A stretch of 8,053 bases of DNA from Bacillota bacterium (GCA_021786555.1 JAJYNB010000279.1:1-8053); one strand, 5' to 3'. Counted from the stretch's first letter, positions 1-6,589 are shown. Notes: generated by a model from the sequence alone, not told the origin. Numbers and translations: made by a program.

Positions 1-25
1 TACTTCGTATAACCAAAGATTACCT

Positions 26-361
26 CTAACGGGCGGAGCCGGGCTTTTGCTTTTTGGTCCAACGGTCGGCATCCCTGGTATAGTACTTCTCCATGGTCCG
101 CTTGAAAGCGCCCTCCAGGTCAATATCGAGAGAATTGGCCATGGCTGTAATGATAAAGAGGATGTCCGCCAGCTCAAGGGCCAGCTCCCCCTCAGGTTCC
201 CCTGGTTTCTTGGGCTTTTGCCCGTACAGATGGTTTACCTCCCGGGCCAGTTCTCCCACCTCCTCGGTCAGTCTGAGCATCATGGAAGGAGGGGACCAGT
301 AGCCTTCTTCGAACCTTGAAATCCATTCATGCACCGTTGCCTGCATTTCCTTTATTTCCAC
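26..361 (-). CDS. MazG-like nucleotide pyrophosphohydrolase
   Basis: This 111-residue protein belongs to the small all-alpha MazG/dUTPase-like NTP pyrophosphatases, which hydrolyse (d)NTPs to the monophosphate and pyrophosphate and are thought to clean up non-canonical nucleotides in the cytoplasm. Visible signature: the metal-binding EExxE motif at residues 33-37 (EEVGE) and the second ExxD motif at 63-66 (ELAD), spaced as in single-domain MazG proteins of about 100-120 residues (B. subtilis YpjD type). The start is GTG; AAGGGTGA sits about 6 nt upstream, whereas the nearest in-frame ATG (codon 6) has an AAGGA too close to be used. It is the last gene of a four-gene minus-strand operon, 6 nt after the DUF1786 stop, and ends with TAG. 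Family assignment is secure; the exact substrate cannot be told. Confidence 0.9.
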   Translation of the reverse strand: MEIKEMQATVHEWISRFEEGYWSPPSMMLRLTEEVGELAREVNHLYGQKPKKPGEPEGELALELADILFIITAMANSLDIDLEGAFKRTMEKYYTRDADRWTKKQKPGSAR

Positions 362-367
362 TTTATT

Positions 368-1402
368 TCACCCTTTGTCCATGCTGATAAGCCCCATAGC
401 CGCGAGAAGGCCGAAACAGCCGGTAAGCATCATGTCCCCAAAAGGGGCGGCGCGGTAAAATCCAAAGTCCCGGGCCATTGCCCAACGCGGTCCTGTCAGG
501 GCCACAAACTCAAACCCGCCCCGGAAATCAGGGTGAAGGTAAGCCCCATGGCCGCCTCTGCCGAACACTTCCTGGTTGGTGAGGTCTCCCGCCTGGAACT
601 TTTTCACCTGCTCCAGCAAAAAACCAGGGTTTATCTGCCCTGTATGGTGCTCAAACAACCCCAGGACCCTGGTCCCTTTGATGGCCAGCCCCAGGGTGTG
701 GGAGTTGCCGATATTTAAGGCTATCAGCCCCTTGTCCCGCATGGCTCCCGCGATAGGGTCCGAAAGGATGCCCCAGACCGCCGCCGCGCCTGTGTCCATC
801 ACCTTGCAGCCAGGATCCAGGTCCTGGAGGGCACCCATGCGCGTAAAATAAGCCGGGGGACGGTCGTAAATGAGGCGGTCAAGTTCTCCGCCCCCAGAAA
901 TGAACTCCCGCCAGAAACGGAACCTGAACTCCCGGTTGCTCATCACCACAGTCTCCCCGTGGTCCTGCACCGCGACAGCGAGACGTTTGGGGAATTCCAG
1001 CCCGAATTCCTCCAGGGCCCTTCTCAGCCCCGCCAGATCCAAATCCCCAAGCCTTACTTCGAAAGCGTCTCCGGGGTTTTCTTCAACCATCTCCACCCCT
1101 AAGGCCTTCACATTTTCCAGATTGTCATGAAAGGTTTTGGCCGCCGCCGGCGTGGCGTAAGCCTTCAGTCCTGCCTGGAGATGGGCCTTTAAGGCCACAG
1201 TGCTGGCACCGCCCCCCATGACAACCCCGGATAAGAACAAGTCCCTGCCCTCCACCGTCACCTGGCGGATGCGCTGGGCCACTATCTGGGTCTGGCTGGG
1301 CATTACCATTTTCGGGCAATTCTCCAGGTTCTTGCCGGGTAAGTAAAGCAATATGTCCTGGGTACCTGAACCCACATCAATTGCCAAAACCGCTTCTGTC
1401 AT
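368..1402 (-). CDS. DUF1786 family protein (ASKHA-like fold)
   Basis: A 344-residue protein that I recognise as DUF1786, a family without an established function and often loosely annotated as pyruvate formate-lyase activating enzyme-like. The N-terminus (residues 6-20) has the phosphate-1 loop look of ASKHA ATPases, with DVGSGTQD at 9-16. A second glycine-rich strand-turn (ALNIGNSHTLGLAI, 228-241) resembles phosphate-2, and glycine turns follow near 303 and 322-335. There is no iron-sulfur cysteine motif, so it is not itself a radical-SAM activase. ATG start with AGGAGGGG 6 nt upstream; this Shine-Dalgarno overlaps the TAG stop of the preceding DUF362 gene, suggesting translational coupling. 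It ends in TGA, showing that TGA is a normal stop here. Family confidence is high; an ATP-dependent role linked to the ferredoxin-like neighbour is inference. Confidence 0.85.
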   Translation of the reverse strand: MTEAVLAIDVGSGTQDILLYLPGKNLENCPKMVMPSQTQIVAQRIRQVTVEGRDLFLSGVVMGGGASTVALKAHLQAGLKAYATPAAAKTFHDNLENVKALGVEMVEENPGDAFEVRLGDLDLAGLRRALEEFGLEFPKRLAVAVQDHGETVVMSNREFRFRFWREFISGGGELDRLIYDRPPAYFTRMGALQDLDPGCKVMDTGAAAVWGILSDPIAGAMRDKGLIALNIGNSHTLGLAIKGTRVLGLFEHHTGQINPGFLLEQVKKFQAGDLTNQEVFGRGGHGAYLHPDFRGGFEFVALTGPRWAMARDFGFYRAAPFGDMMLTGCFGLLAAMGLISMDKG

Positions 1403-1414
1403 CTTTGACCCCTC

Positions 1415-2572
1415 CTAGCCCCACAAGCGTCTTCCGAGCCAAGGGCGCCTTATCTCCACCGCCTGATGCGGGCACAGCTCCTGACAGCAAAAACAGCGGA
1501 TGCATTTTTCCAGATCCACCACCGGCCGCTTCGCTTCATTCAAAACCAGGGCCTGAGGCGGGCAGTTATGCACACAATCCGAGCACCCCGCACATTTTGA
1601 GTGGATGAAGCGCGGCTTCGGCCTCAGCCGGTTTACAACAGCATCCTGCAAGACCTTTGGGACCTTGCTGTCAAGAAAATTGCTGCCGGGAAATCCCTTG
1701 GGAATTTTGTACCCTTTGACAGCCAGTTCCGAGACCTGGCTGCCTACTAGATCCACTTCCTCCAGCCGGGACACCAGGCCCCTCATTCTCCCTGCTGCAA
1801 TTGTCGCCACCTGCTCAGGCTTTAGCCCGATTAGGCCGGCAGCCACAACATCAAGGGCAAAGCTATCCGTGCTGGCCAGGACAGCGCCAACCTGCCGCGG
1901 TGTACCAGCGGATGGTCCGGCCCCTTCCATACCGACCACGGCGTCCATGATTGCGAGCCCTGGTTTGACCAGTTGGGATATGTCACACAAAAGCTCCGCA
2001 AAGTCCCTGACGTTTGGCATTTTCAAATGATATTCTGCCTTGTTTAGACCGGGAATAACCCCGAACAAAACCTTCACTGCGCCCGTCATGGTCGTCAGGC
2101 CATGGGTCTTCAGCTTGGAGAGTGAAATCACTTCATCAGCTCTGGCGTAGCAGCTTGTAACAGTAAGGCTCCTGGTCACCTTGCCTTCCGGGCAGGGGAC
2201 GGTAACTTCGCCTAAGTCCCAGTTCAGCTCCGCCCCGGTCCGTTCGGACACAGCCTGAATTCCGGTCACAGCGTAGACGTTCTTCAACGCCCTCTGGTTG
2301 TAGGGTCCTCCCGGGCTGTCACCGATGACCGGGATTCCCCCCGCCTCCTGTACCAGCCGGACCACAGCCTCTACCACCGCCGGGTGGGTGGTTACGGCCT
2401 CCTCGGGCTTTTTCTTCATCAAAAGGTTTATCTTCAGGAAAACCCGCTGACCGGGTTTGACAAACTTGGTTATGCCCCCTAGGCTCTCCACTGCGCGGCG
2501 GACACTGGTTTCAATCTGACCATAGTCATAATCCGTGCACTTGACCAAGGCCACCTGTGGCTTTGCTGCCAT
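1415..2572 (-). CDS. DUF362 protein with two [4Fe-4S] clusters
   Basis: A 385-residue iron-sulfur protein. Residues about 6-300 form the DUF362 domain, with the characteristic strand FLKINL (45-50), the THPAVVEAVV segment (62-71), GDSPGG (84-89) and the SKLKTHGLTTMTGAVK block (152-167). The C-terminus carries two ferredoxin motifs of the CxxCxxCxxxCP type: C327/C330/C333/C337 and C357/C360/C363/C367, so two cubane clusters are expected. No signal peptide or membrane segment is visible, so it should be a cytoplasmic electron-transfer or cluster-dependent enzyme. The specific reaction is not known for this family. ATG start with a GGGGGA ribosome binding site; 17 nt after the deacetylase stop and 12 nt before the DUF1786 start, so it is co-transcribed with both. 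The DUF362 plus ferredoxin arrangement is common in clostridia, Peptococcaceae and methanogens. Confidence 0.92.
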   Translation of the reverse strand: MAAKPQVALVKCTDYDYGQIETSVRRAVESLGGITKFVKPGQRVFLKINLLMKKKPEEAVTTHPAVVEAVVRLVQEAGGIPVIGDSPGGPYNQRALKNVYAVTGIQAVSERTGAELNWDLGEVTVPCPEGKVTRSLTVTSCYARADEVISLSKLKTHGLTTMTGAVKVLFGVIPGLNKAEYHLKMPNVRDFAELLCDISQLVKPGLAIMDAVVGMEGAGPSAGTPRQVGAVLASTDSFALDVVAAGLIGLKPEQVATIAAGRMRGLVSRLEEVDLVGSQVSELAVKGYKIPKGFPGSNFLDSKVPKVLQDAVVNRLRPKPRFIHSKCAGCSDCVHNCPPQALVLNEAKRPVVDLEKCIRCFCCQELCPHQAVEIRRPWLGRRLWG

Positions 2573-2589
2573 GCTTCATCCCCCAATGC

Positions 2590-3360
2590 TTAATTGGCCG
2601 CCGCTCTACCACTCTCCGGGCAATCACCGAACAGGTCACCCCTGCCGGGCTCCTGGCACCGGCTCACCACAGGGTCCAGGCGAAAGAATTCCCTCCCCAG
2701 GTAGTAGGCCATTTTCTCCTCACCCATTGCCAAAAACTTGTTGAAAGAACCCCCCTGGGTACGGTGGCACTTCAAGGCCGCGGTCTTGCTGGTTGCAAAA
2801 GCTGCCGTATCAATTACCGTGTCAGGTTCGGACCGGTTTGAATCGGCATGGCCAAGAGCTTTTTTGATCCGGGACGGAAAAGCCGGGTAATACACCCGCG
2901 GCACCCGGAAGGGCTCTCCCGGGAGCTCAGGCAGATCAGGCCGTGCCGCAAGCTTAAGCCCTGAGACCGTATAGTGGTGAATGGCTATATGGTCCTGGTG
3001 GCCGGAAGACCCATCCGGGCCAAAGGTGATAACCACCTCCGGCCTGAACTCCCGTACCACTCGGGCAATTTTTAAAGCAGCTTCAAGGGGATCGGCCTTG
3101 GAAAGCTCCTTATCCCGGTAATCCAGAAAGTGTACTTCCCGGATGCCTAATACTTTGGCCGCTTCCCTGGTCTCCGCTTCCCGGATCTGCCCCAGCTGGT
3201 CCGCTTCGCAAACACCCGCCGTTTTCCCCGCTTCTCCCCGGGTGGCGCAAAGCAAGCGGATTTCAACACCCTGGGCGGCATATTTAGCGATGGTGCCGCC
3301 CGCTGAAAAAGATTCGTCATCTGGATGAGCATATACCAGCAAAATAGACTTCCTATCCAC
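2590..3360 (-). CDS. PIG-L/LmbE family deacetylase
   Basis: A 256-residue member of the PIG-L (LmbE-like) zinc deacetylases, which remove acetyl groups from N-acetylglucosamine-type sugars and include BshB of bacillithiol synthesis and MshB of mycothiol synthesis. Signature: AHPDDE at residues 11-16 with the N-terminal metal ligands (H12, D15), and the second ligand block GHQDH at 120-124 following FGPDG. Length fits the family (about 220-290). The start is GTG with GGAGG 7-8 nt upstream, and this is the first gene of the minus-strand operon. A bacillithiol-type role is possible, but no partner glycosyltransferase or BshC is in view and the ferredoxin-like neighbours suggest another pathway, so the substrate is left open. 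Confidence 0.9.
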   Translation of the reverse strand: MDRKSILLVYAHPDDESFSAGGTIAKYAAQGVEIRLLCATRGEAGKTAGVCEADQLGQIREAETREAAKVLGIREVHFLDYRDKELSKADPLEAALKIARVVREFRPEVVITFGPDGSSGHQDHIAIHHYTVSGLKLAARPDLPELPGEPFRVPRVYYPAFPSRIKKALGHADSNRSEPDTVIDTAAFATSKTAALKCHRTQGGSFNKFLAMGEEKMAYYLGREFFRLDPVVSRCQEPGRGDLFGDCPESGRAAAN

Positions 3361-3396
3361 TGTTAGCCTCCGTTGAACATTTAGGTTATATCTGTT

Positions 3397-3402
3397 ATTA
3401 TA
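3397..3402 (-). promoter_or_regulatory. Candidate -10 box of the four-gene operon
   Basis: On the minus strand an exact TATAAT lies about 37 nt before the GTG start of the deacetylase gene, in a very A+T-rich stretch. No good -35 hexamer stands 16-18 nt upstream (only T-rich sequence), so the assignment rests on the -10 box and position alone. Confidence 0.4.
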
Positions 3403-3550
3403 TACTTTTTTTATGATAAAAAAATTATGAAGACGATTTTTGCAAGAAATAGTTATGGAGTTCTACTATAGATAAGTCGAAACACCTTTACATTTTGCGG
3501 GCCAAATCTTTGCTTCAGCGATTAATAACTAAATTTTTCTTCCTTGATAA

Positions 3551-3835
3551 GTTATTTACAATTACCTATTCCCTAGCAGGAAAGGGGATAATCAACCCAT
3601 CACACGTATTCAAGCGTACAGGATAATTAACGATGCTTGCGGTCTAGCGAAAATAAAAGGGTCAATCGGCACTCATACGCTGCGGAAGACATTTGGCTAT
3701 TGGGCCTACAAGCAGGGCACGGATATTACTTTGTTAATGAAAATTTTTAATCATTCTGCACCGTCAATCACGCTACGTTATATCGGAATTACACAGGAAG
3801 ACATTAACAATGTTTACGTTAATTTGAACCTGTAA
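3551..3835 (+). pseudogene. Tyrosine integrase remnant, C-terminal part
   Basis: The frame is open from just after a TAA (3548-3550) to a TAA at 3833-3835 and has no ATG start. It reads as the end of a phage-type tyrosine recombinase: YLFPSRKGDNQPITR, then QAYRIINDA, then the catalytic HTLRK box (H-x-x-R), the IFNHSAPSITLRYIGIT block with the second histidine and the nucleophile tyrosine, and a normal-looking tail. The N-terminal DNA-binding domain and the first catalytic arginine are missing. Residues readable in another frame just upstream (from 3471, LLQRLITKF) may be a frameshifted continuation. The enzyme would have made site-specific DNA strand exchange for an integrative element, but this copy cannot be active. 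It lies about 140 bases upstream of a tRNA gene. Confidence 0.85.
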
Positions 3836-3860
3836 ATAATGACAAACATTGATTTTCACC

Positions 3861-3889
3861 TTAACAAACTGGTTTTCTTATGTTATACT
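3861..3889 (+). promoter_or_regulatory. Promoter of tRNA-Thr
   Basis: A near-consensus sigma-A promoter: -35 TTAACA at 3861-3866, a 17-nt spacer, and -10 TATACT at 3884-3889 preceded by TG one base before (extended -10). Transcription would begin near 3896, giving a leader of about 80 nt before the mature tRNA. A weaker alternative (TTGTTC, 16 nt, TAAAAT at 3959-3964) lies closer to the tRNA. Confidence 0.7.
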
Positions 3890-3977
3890 GTTCTAGCAAA
3901 ACAAACAATGAGCTGCTCCATTTGACGAAAAATGAGTTGTTCTTAACAAAAAGTGGCGTAAAATAAGGCTTTTTCAT

Positions 3978-4052
3978 GCCGATGTGGCTCAGAGGTAGAG
4001 CAGCTCACTCGTAATGAGCAGGTCGTCGGTTCGATTCCGACCATCGGCTCCA
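3978..4052 (+). tRNA. tRNA-Thr (anticodon CGT)
   Basis: A complete cloverleaf can be folded by eye. The acceptor stem is GCCGATG paired with CATCGGC (3978-3984 with 4042-4048), the D-stem is GCTC/GAGC, and the anticodon stem is GCTCA/TGAGC with loop CTCGTAA, so the anticodon is CGT (reads ACG, threonine). The T-arm is GTCGG-TTCGATT-CCGAC. The discriminator is T and the CCA end is encoded (4050-4052). It is a stand-alone gene between its own promoter and terminator. tRNA genes are common integration sites, and a decayed integrase lies directly upstream. Confidence 0.96.
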
Positions 4053-4062
4053 CAGAAAGACT

Positions 4063-4096
4063 AGACACCGCAAGGGATTGCGGTGTCTTTCGTTAT
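4063..4096 (+). terminator. Intrinsic terminator after tRNA-Thr
   Basis: A perfect 11-bp stem (AGACACCGCAA, 4063-4073, paired with 4078-4088) closes a 4-nt GGGA loop and runs into TTCGTTAT. It begins 10 nt after the tRNA CCA end, so it should end the tRNA transcript. The T-tract is interrupted, so efficiency may be moderate. Confidence 0.75.
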
Positions 4097-4121
4097 ATAC
4101 AACAAGTGCATAAAATGGCCT

Positions 4122-4142
4122 TTGGGGACAATCTTGGGGACA
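4122..4142 (+). repeat. Tandem TTGGGGACA repeat, 12-bp period
   Basis: TTGGGGACA occurs at 4122-4130 and again at 4134-4142, followed by GTTCT. From memory, GGGGAC-GTTCT words are dispersed repeats near REP-type (Y1) transposase genes in many bacteria. No transposase is present here, so this is at most an orphan end or fossil. Confidence 0.5.
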
Positions 4143-4265
4143 GTTCTGGCCAAACCATGCACAACGAAACTCAATTTAAACCAAGAACTCACCAGACTTC
4201 ATGAAGGAAACCCTCAAATTGTGTCAAAGAATTACTGAGAGAGAATCTAAGAGGAGGGGTTTAGA

Positions 4266-5204
4266 ATGGCTAACGACTTGAGTGCGTACGAAGAAATGCC
4301 CTATAGAAAATTCATGGCACGTGCAGAAATGCAGAAAATTTTAAACACACTCAGCGGAATTCTTAAGGGTATCAACCTAGATCTAGAAATCACCGGCTCC
4401 GAGATTGATGAATTGCGGCATTGGTGTAATTACTACCGTAAATATAAGGATTGGCACCCATTTAATGAATTAATTCAGCTTATAGACGCCTCAATCGAGG
4501 ATAACATCTTAAGCCCAGAAGAGCTTAAAGATATTAAATGGCTGCTCTCCAGCATCCAATACAGAAGCAAAGACTATTATGAGAAAATCAGTGCTTCAAT
4601 GCAGGTCCTTCATGGTATCTTGCACGGAATCCTTGCCGATAACACCATCAGCGACGACGAAATAGACAAATTGATGTTATGGATTAATGACCATGAATAC
4701 CTAAAAGGTACATACCCATATGACGAAGTCGACAGCCTCCTAATATCGATTCTCGAGGACGGACTGGTGACTGAAGAAGAACGTAATACCTTAAAGGCCT
4801 TTTTTGGTGAATTTATAGACACAACCCTTTCGTTTAATCTTAATCAAGCCGAACTGGATGAACTTAAGGAAAAATATAACGTAAAAGGCATCTGTGCGTC
4901 ATGTCCAGAAATCACCTTCAAAGATTCAGTGTTTTGCTTCACCGGCGCTTCCATTCGTACAACAAGGCAAAACCTCAAGGCCATAATTGAACGGCTTGGT
5001 GGCAAATATAGTGATACTGTCACCAAGCAAATTGACTACCTCATAGTAGGAGCGGACGGTAACCCATGTTGGGTATTTGCCTGTTATGGCCGCAAAGTGG
5101 AAAAGGCCATTGATATGCGCAAAGGCGGTCATAGAATAACCATTGTCCATGAAAATGACTTTTGGGATGCACTCCAGGATACTGGTATGGGTGCAGAGAG
5201 GTAG
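4266..5204 (+). CDS. TerB-like repeats plus BRCT domain protein
   Basis: A 312-residue protein with two recognisable parts. Residues about 25-182 hold four acidic turn-plus-helix motifs of the TerB/EF-hand-like kind (LDLEITGSEIDEL at 38-50, IEDNILSPEELKDI at 77-90, LADNTISDDEIDKL at 123-136, LEDGLVTEEERNTL at 163-176), arranged as two paired repeats. A helical linker leads to a BRCT domain at about 217-303, starting VFCFTGASI and containing the LGGKYSDTVTKQIDYLIVG core and a late conserved tryptophan (W300). BRCT domains bind DNA ends, phosphopeptides or poly(ADP-ribose) in repair proteins such as NAD-dependent ligase. No nuclease or ligase catalytic motif is present. ATG start with AGGAGGGG about 7 nt upstream. 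It is convergent with the ADP-ribosyltransferase operon and A+T-rich like it. Role unknown; a scaffold or DNA-sensing part of an accessory module is inference. Confidence 0.85.
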   Translation: MANDLSAYEEMPYRKFMARAEMQKILNTLSGILKGINLDLEITGSEIDELRHWCNYYRKYKDWHPFNELIQLIDASIEDNILSPEELKDIKWLLSSIQYRSKDYYEKISASMQVLHGILHGILADNTISDDEIDKLMLWINDHEYLKGTYPYDEVDSLLISILEDGLVTEEERNTLKAFFGEFIDTTLSFNLNQAELDELKEKYNVKGICASCPEITFKDSVFCFTGASIRTTRQNLKAIIERLGGKYSDTVTKQIDYLIVGADGNPCWVFACYGRKVEKAIDMRKGGHRITIVHENDFWDALQDTGMGAER

Positions 5205-5298
5205 TCGTGCCCAACAGAGGTTCTCCGCTACTCCAGCACCTGACGGAGTGCTTTTCGTTTTCGGGGTAATCCTTGCCAGTTAGATTATCTGAAAATAA

Positions 5299-5328
5299 AA
5301 TTCCCCTTCCTGTGTTGGAAGGGGAATT
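5299..5328. terminator. Bidirectional terminator between convergent genes
   Basis: A perfect 12-bp inverted repeat (AATTCCCCTTCC at 5299-5310, partner at 5317-5328) with a 6-nt loop. It is T-rich downstream on both strands (AGTTATTCTT on plus; TTTATTTTCAG on minus), so it can end both the BRCT gene and the opposing three-gene operon. A weaker stem (ACTCC/GGAGT, within 5224-5255) followed by TTTTCGTTTT may help on the plus strand. Confidence 0.85.
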
Positions 5329-5351
5329 AGTTATTCTTGAAGGTCCCTTTA

Positions 5352-5801
5352 TTAACTCCGTTTTTGTTGCTCAATCATGTTATATACATTTACGAGTGGT
5401 AGCATAACTGCAGGTTGATTAGCTTGTTGACAAATCCCTGCCAAAGTGCTTCTCAGAAAAGGAAATAAGGCTGCGGTTCCATTAATTTCTCCAATTTGCC
5501 GAAGCTCATCCTCGGTTGTTTCCCTATCAACTTCAAAAACGCCGTTAAGCTTGACTGAAACGGAAAAAGGATAGTTCTTCTTCGTAGCATCATTAAAAAC
5601 ACTCGCCTCTAACATAACAACTATTTTCCGCTCATTAAGGTTGGTTTCAACTCCAACGTTCACAGTAAATTCAATGTCGACAGAACCAGATGGTACGAAT
5701 CCTGGATTTAGCTGAAAATTAATGTTCTGAACATTATACCCAAGGAAACTTACCCTAGTACTCTTTATACCCTGCTCATTTTGCACTGGAAGCTTGTCCA
5801 T
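5352..5801 (-). CDS. SecB-like chaperone, CmdC-like TAC component
   Basis: A 149-residue protein of the SecB chaperone fold. The C-terminal signature is clear: NGTAALFPFLRSTLAGI (107-123) followed by a second hydrophobic run ending NQPAVMLPLVNVYNMI (128-143), matching the family's GTxxLFPFxR block and its proline-rich end. N-terminal strands carry the FxGYNVQNINFQLN and VDIEFTVNV pattern. SecB holds proteins unfolded for export in Proteobacteria; Firmicutes generally lack it, so a dedicated client is more likely. It is the third gene of a minus-strand operon, starting 2 nt after the small gene's stop with AAGGA inside that gene's end. In toxin-antitoxin-chaperone systems such a protein protects the antitoxin from degradation. 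Fold confidence is high; role as CmdC-like chaperone comes from family plus order. Confidence 0.88.
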   Translation of the reverse strand: MDKLPVQNEQGIKSTRVSFLGYNVQNINFQLNPGFVPSGSVDIEFTVNVGVETNLNERKIVVMLEASVFNDATKKNYPFSVSVKLNGVFEVDRETTEDELRQIGEINGTAALFPFLRSTLAGICQQANQPAVMLPLVNVYNMIEQQKRS

Positions 5802-5803
5802 TT

Positions 5804-6073
5804 TTAGGCAATATCCTTTTCATAAAAATAATCTAATCTAGGCGTATTAAAGTTAATAGATGAATCGTAAACGCCCACAAGCTTTATGGAATTGGTCTTC
5901 CCAGCCTTATACGAGACGCATAGATTTTGCTCACCTGTATTAGCAACTACATCAAAGGACATGGTGTCAGGGCAGTCTAATATGCCGGCCTCCTCAAGGT
6001 CCTTCTTAAATTGTTCGGGCGATACCGTGTTAAGGTATTCATCCATAATTTGCGCGACTTCATCAATTAGCAT
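5804..6073 (-). CDS. Putative antitoxin of the TAC operon (CmdA position)
   Basis: An 89-residue protein that I do not recognise by sequence. It has an acidic helical N-terminus (about 1-32), a central part with alternating strands (38-70) and an aromatic C-terminal tail (LDYFYEKDIA, 80-89). There is no helix-turn-helix, signal peptide or membrane segment. Its ATG follows the upstream stop directly (TAG then ATG), with GAGGAGG inside the last codons of the transferase gene, so the two are translationally coupled; the SecB-like gene begins 2 nt after its end. Lying between a toxin-like transferase and a SecB-like chaperone, it sits where CmdA does. The tail could be the chaperone-dependent segment known from other TAC antitoxins, which is inference. 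It is a real gene by its start signal and packing; the antitoxin role is a positional guess. Confidence 0.65.
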   Translation of the reverse strand: MLIDEVAQIMDEYLNTVSPEQFKKDLEEAGILDCPDTMSFDVVANTGEQNLCVSYKAGKTNSIKLVGVYDSSINFNTPRLDYFYEKDIA

Positions 6074-6589
6074 CTAAACCGCCTCCTCAACAACATCGCT
6101 TATACAGTCCACGTTCTTAACACAAACCTGATACTGCATTCGCGGAATGTTAGTGACCGCATCTGTCCATTGATATCCTGGGGCGTTGAGTCCAGCCTTA
6201 ACCACGTCAATTGTTTCACCGGTGGTGCGAGTGAACTGCTGACACATCAAATTTATTGCCACAACGTCATTTATAACCTTGTTCTTATGGCCCTTTTCCT
6301 TGTTAGCTTCAGCAATGCGTTTTCTAATGCCAATAAAAACATTCCACTCTCTACCCTTGGTGATATCCAAGACGTTGTTGGCTTCGATCCGTGCTTTTAG
6401 TACTGCCCAGTTTCTAACAAAACCTTTTATTTTTATAGCCCAATTTTTGGCCTCAACCGGGTCATCCTCAAAAAAGTAGACTCCTTCTCCAAACCATTGT
6501 TCTTCTCCAATAGACACCTTAAACCCGGAGTCCAATATTTTAGGGACATTTTCGCGACTTGTTCCATGGTGGCCAATTATTATTACCAC
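6074..6589 (-). CDS. PARP-like ADP-ribosyltransferase, CmdT-like toxin
   Basis: A 171-residue protein with a PARP/diphtheria-toxin-like ADP-ribosyltransferase layout. The NAD-binding histidine strand is GHHGTS (6-11), followed by a helix ending ILDSGF. The second strand is FGEGVYFFED (33-42) with tyrosine Y38 followed by a helix with AKNWA (47-51), as in the G-x-G-x-YF block of PARPs. The last strand MQYQVCVKNVDCI (151-163) lines up with the EYIVY end of PARPs but with glutamine (Q152) in place of the catalytic glutamate. These enzymes move ADP-ribose from NAD+ to protein or nucleic acid; CmdT modifies mRNA and blocks translation. The start is GTG with AGAGGA 7 nt upstream and no rival in-frame start before the histidine motif. 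It is the first gene of a tightly coupled operon with a small protein and a SecB-like chaperone, which is why a CmdT-like toxin is favoured over an unrelated transferase. Confidence 0.78.
   Translation of the reverse strand: MVIIIGHHGTSRENVPKILDSGFKVSIGEEQWFGEGVYFFEDDPVEAKNWAIKIKGFVRNWAVLKARIEANNVLDITKGREWNVFIGIRKRIAEANKEKGHKNKVINDVVAINLMCQQFTRTTGETIDVVKAGLNAPGYQWTDAVTNIPRMQYQVCVKNVDCISDVVEEAV

Noticed and set aside
26..361. MazG-like gene as part of a MazEF-type toxin system
   Set aside because: No mazE or mazF is nearby and the gene closes a metabolic-looking operon.
368..1402. DUF1786 protein as a pyruvate formate-lyase activating enzyme
   Set aside because: It has no CxxxCxxC radical-SAM motif; the glycine-rich ASKHA-like loops argue for a nucleotide-binding protein.
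5352..5801. Housekeeping SecB of the general export pathway
   Set aside because: Housekeeping SecB is proteobacterial; here the gene is in a coupled operon with a transferase and an orphan protein, in accessory DNA.
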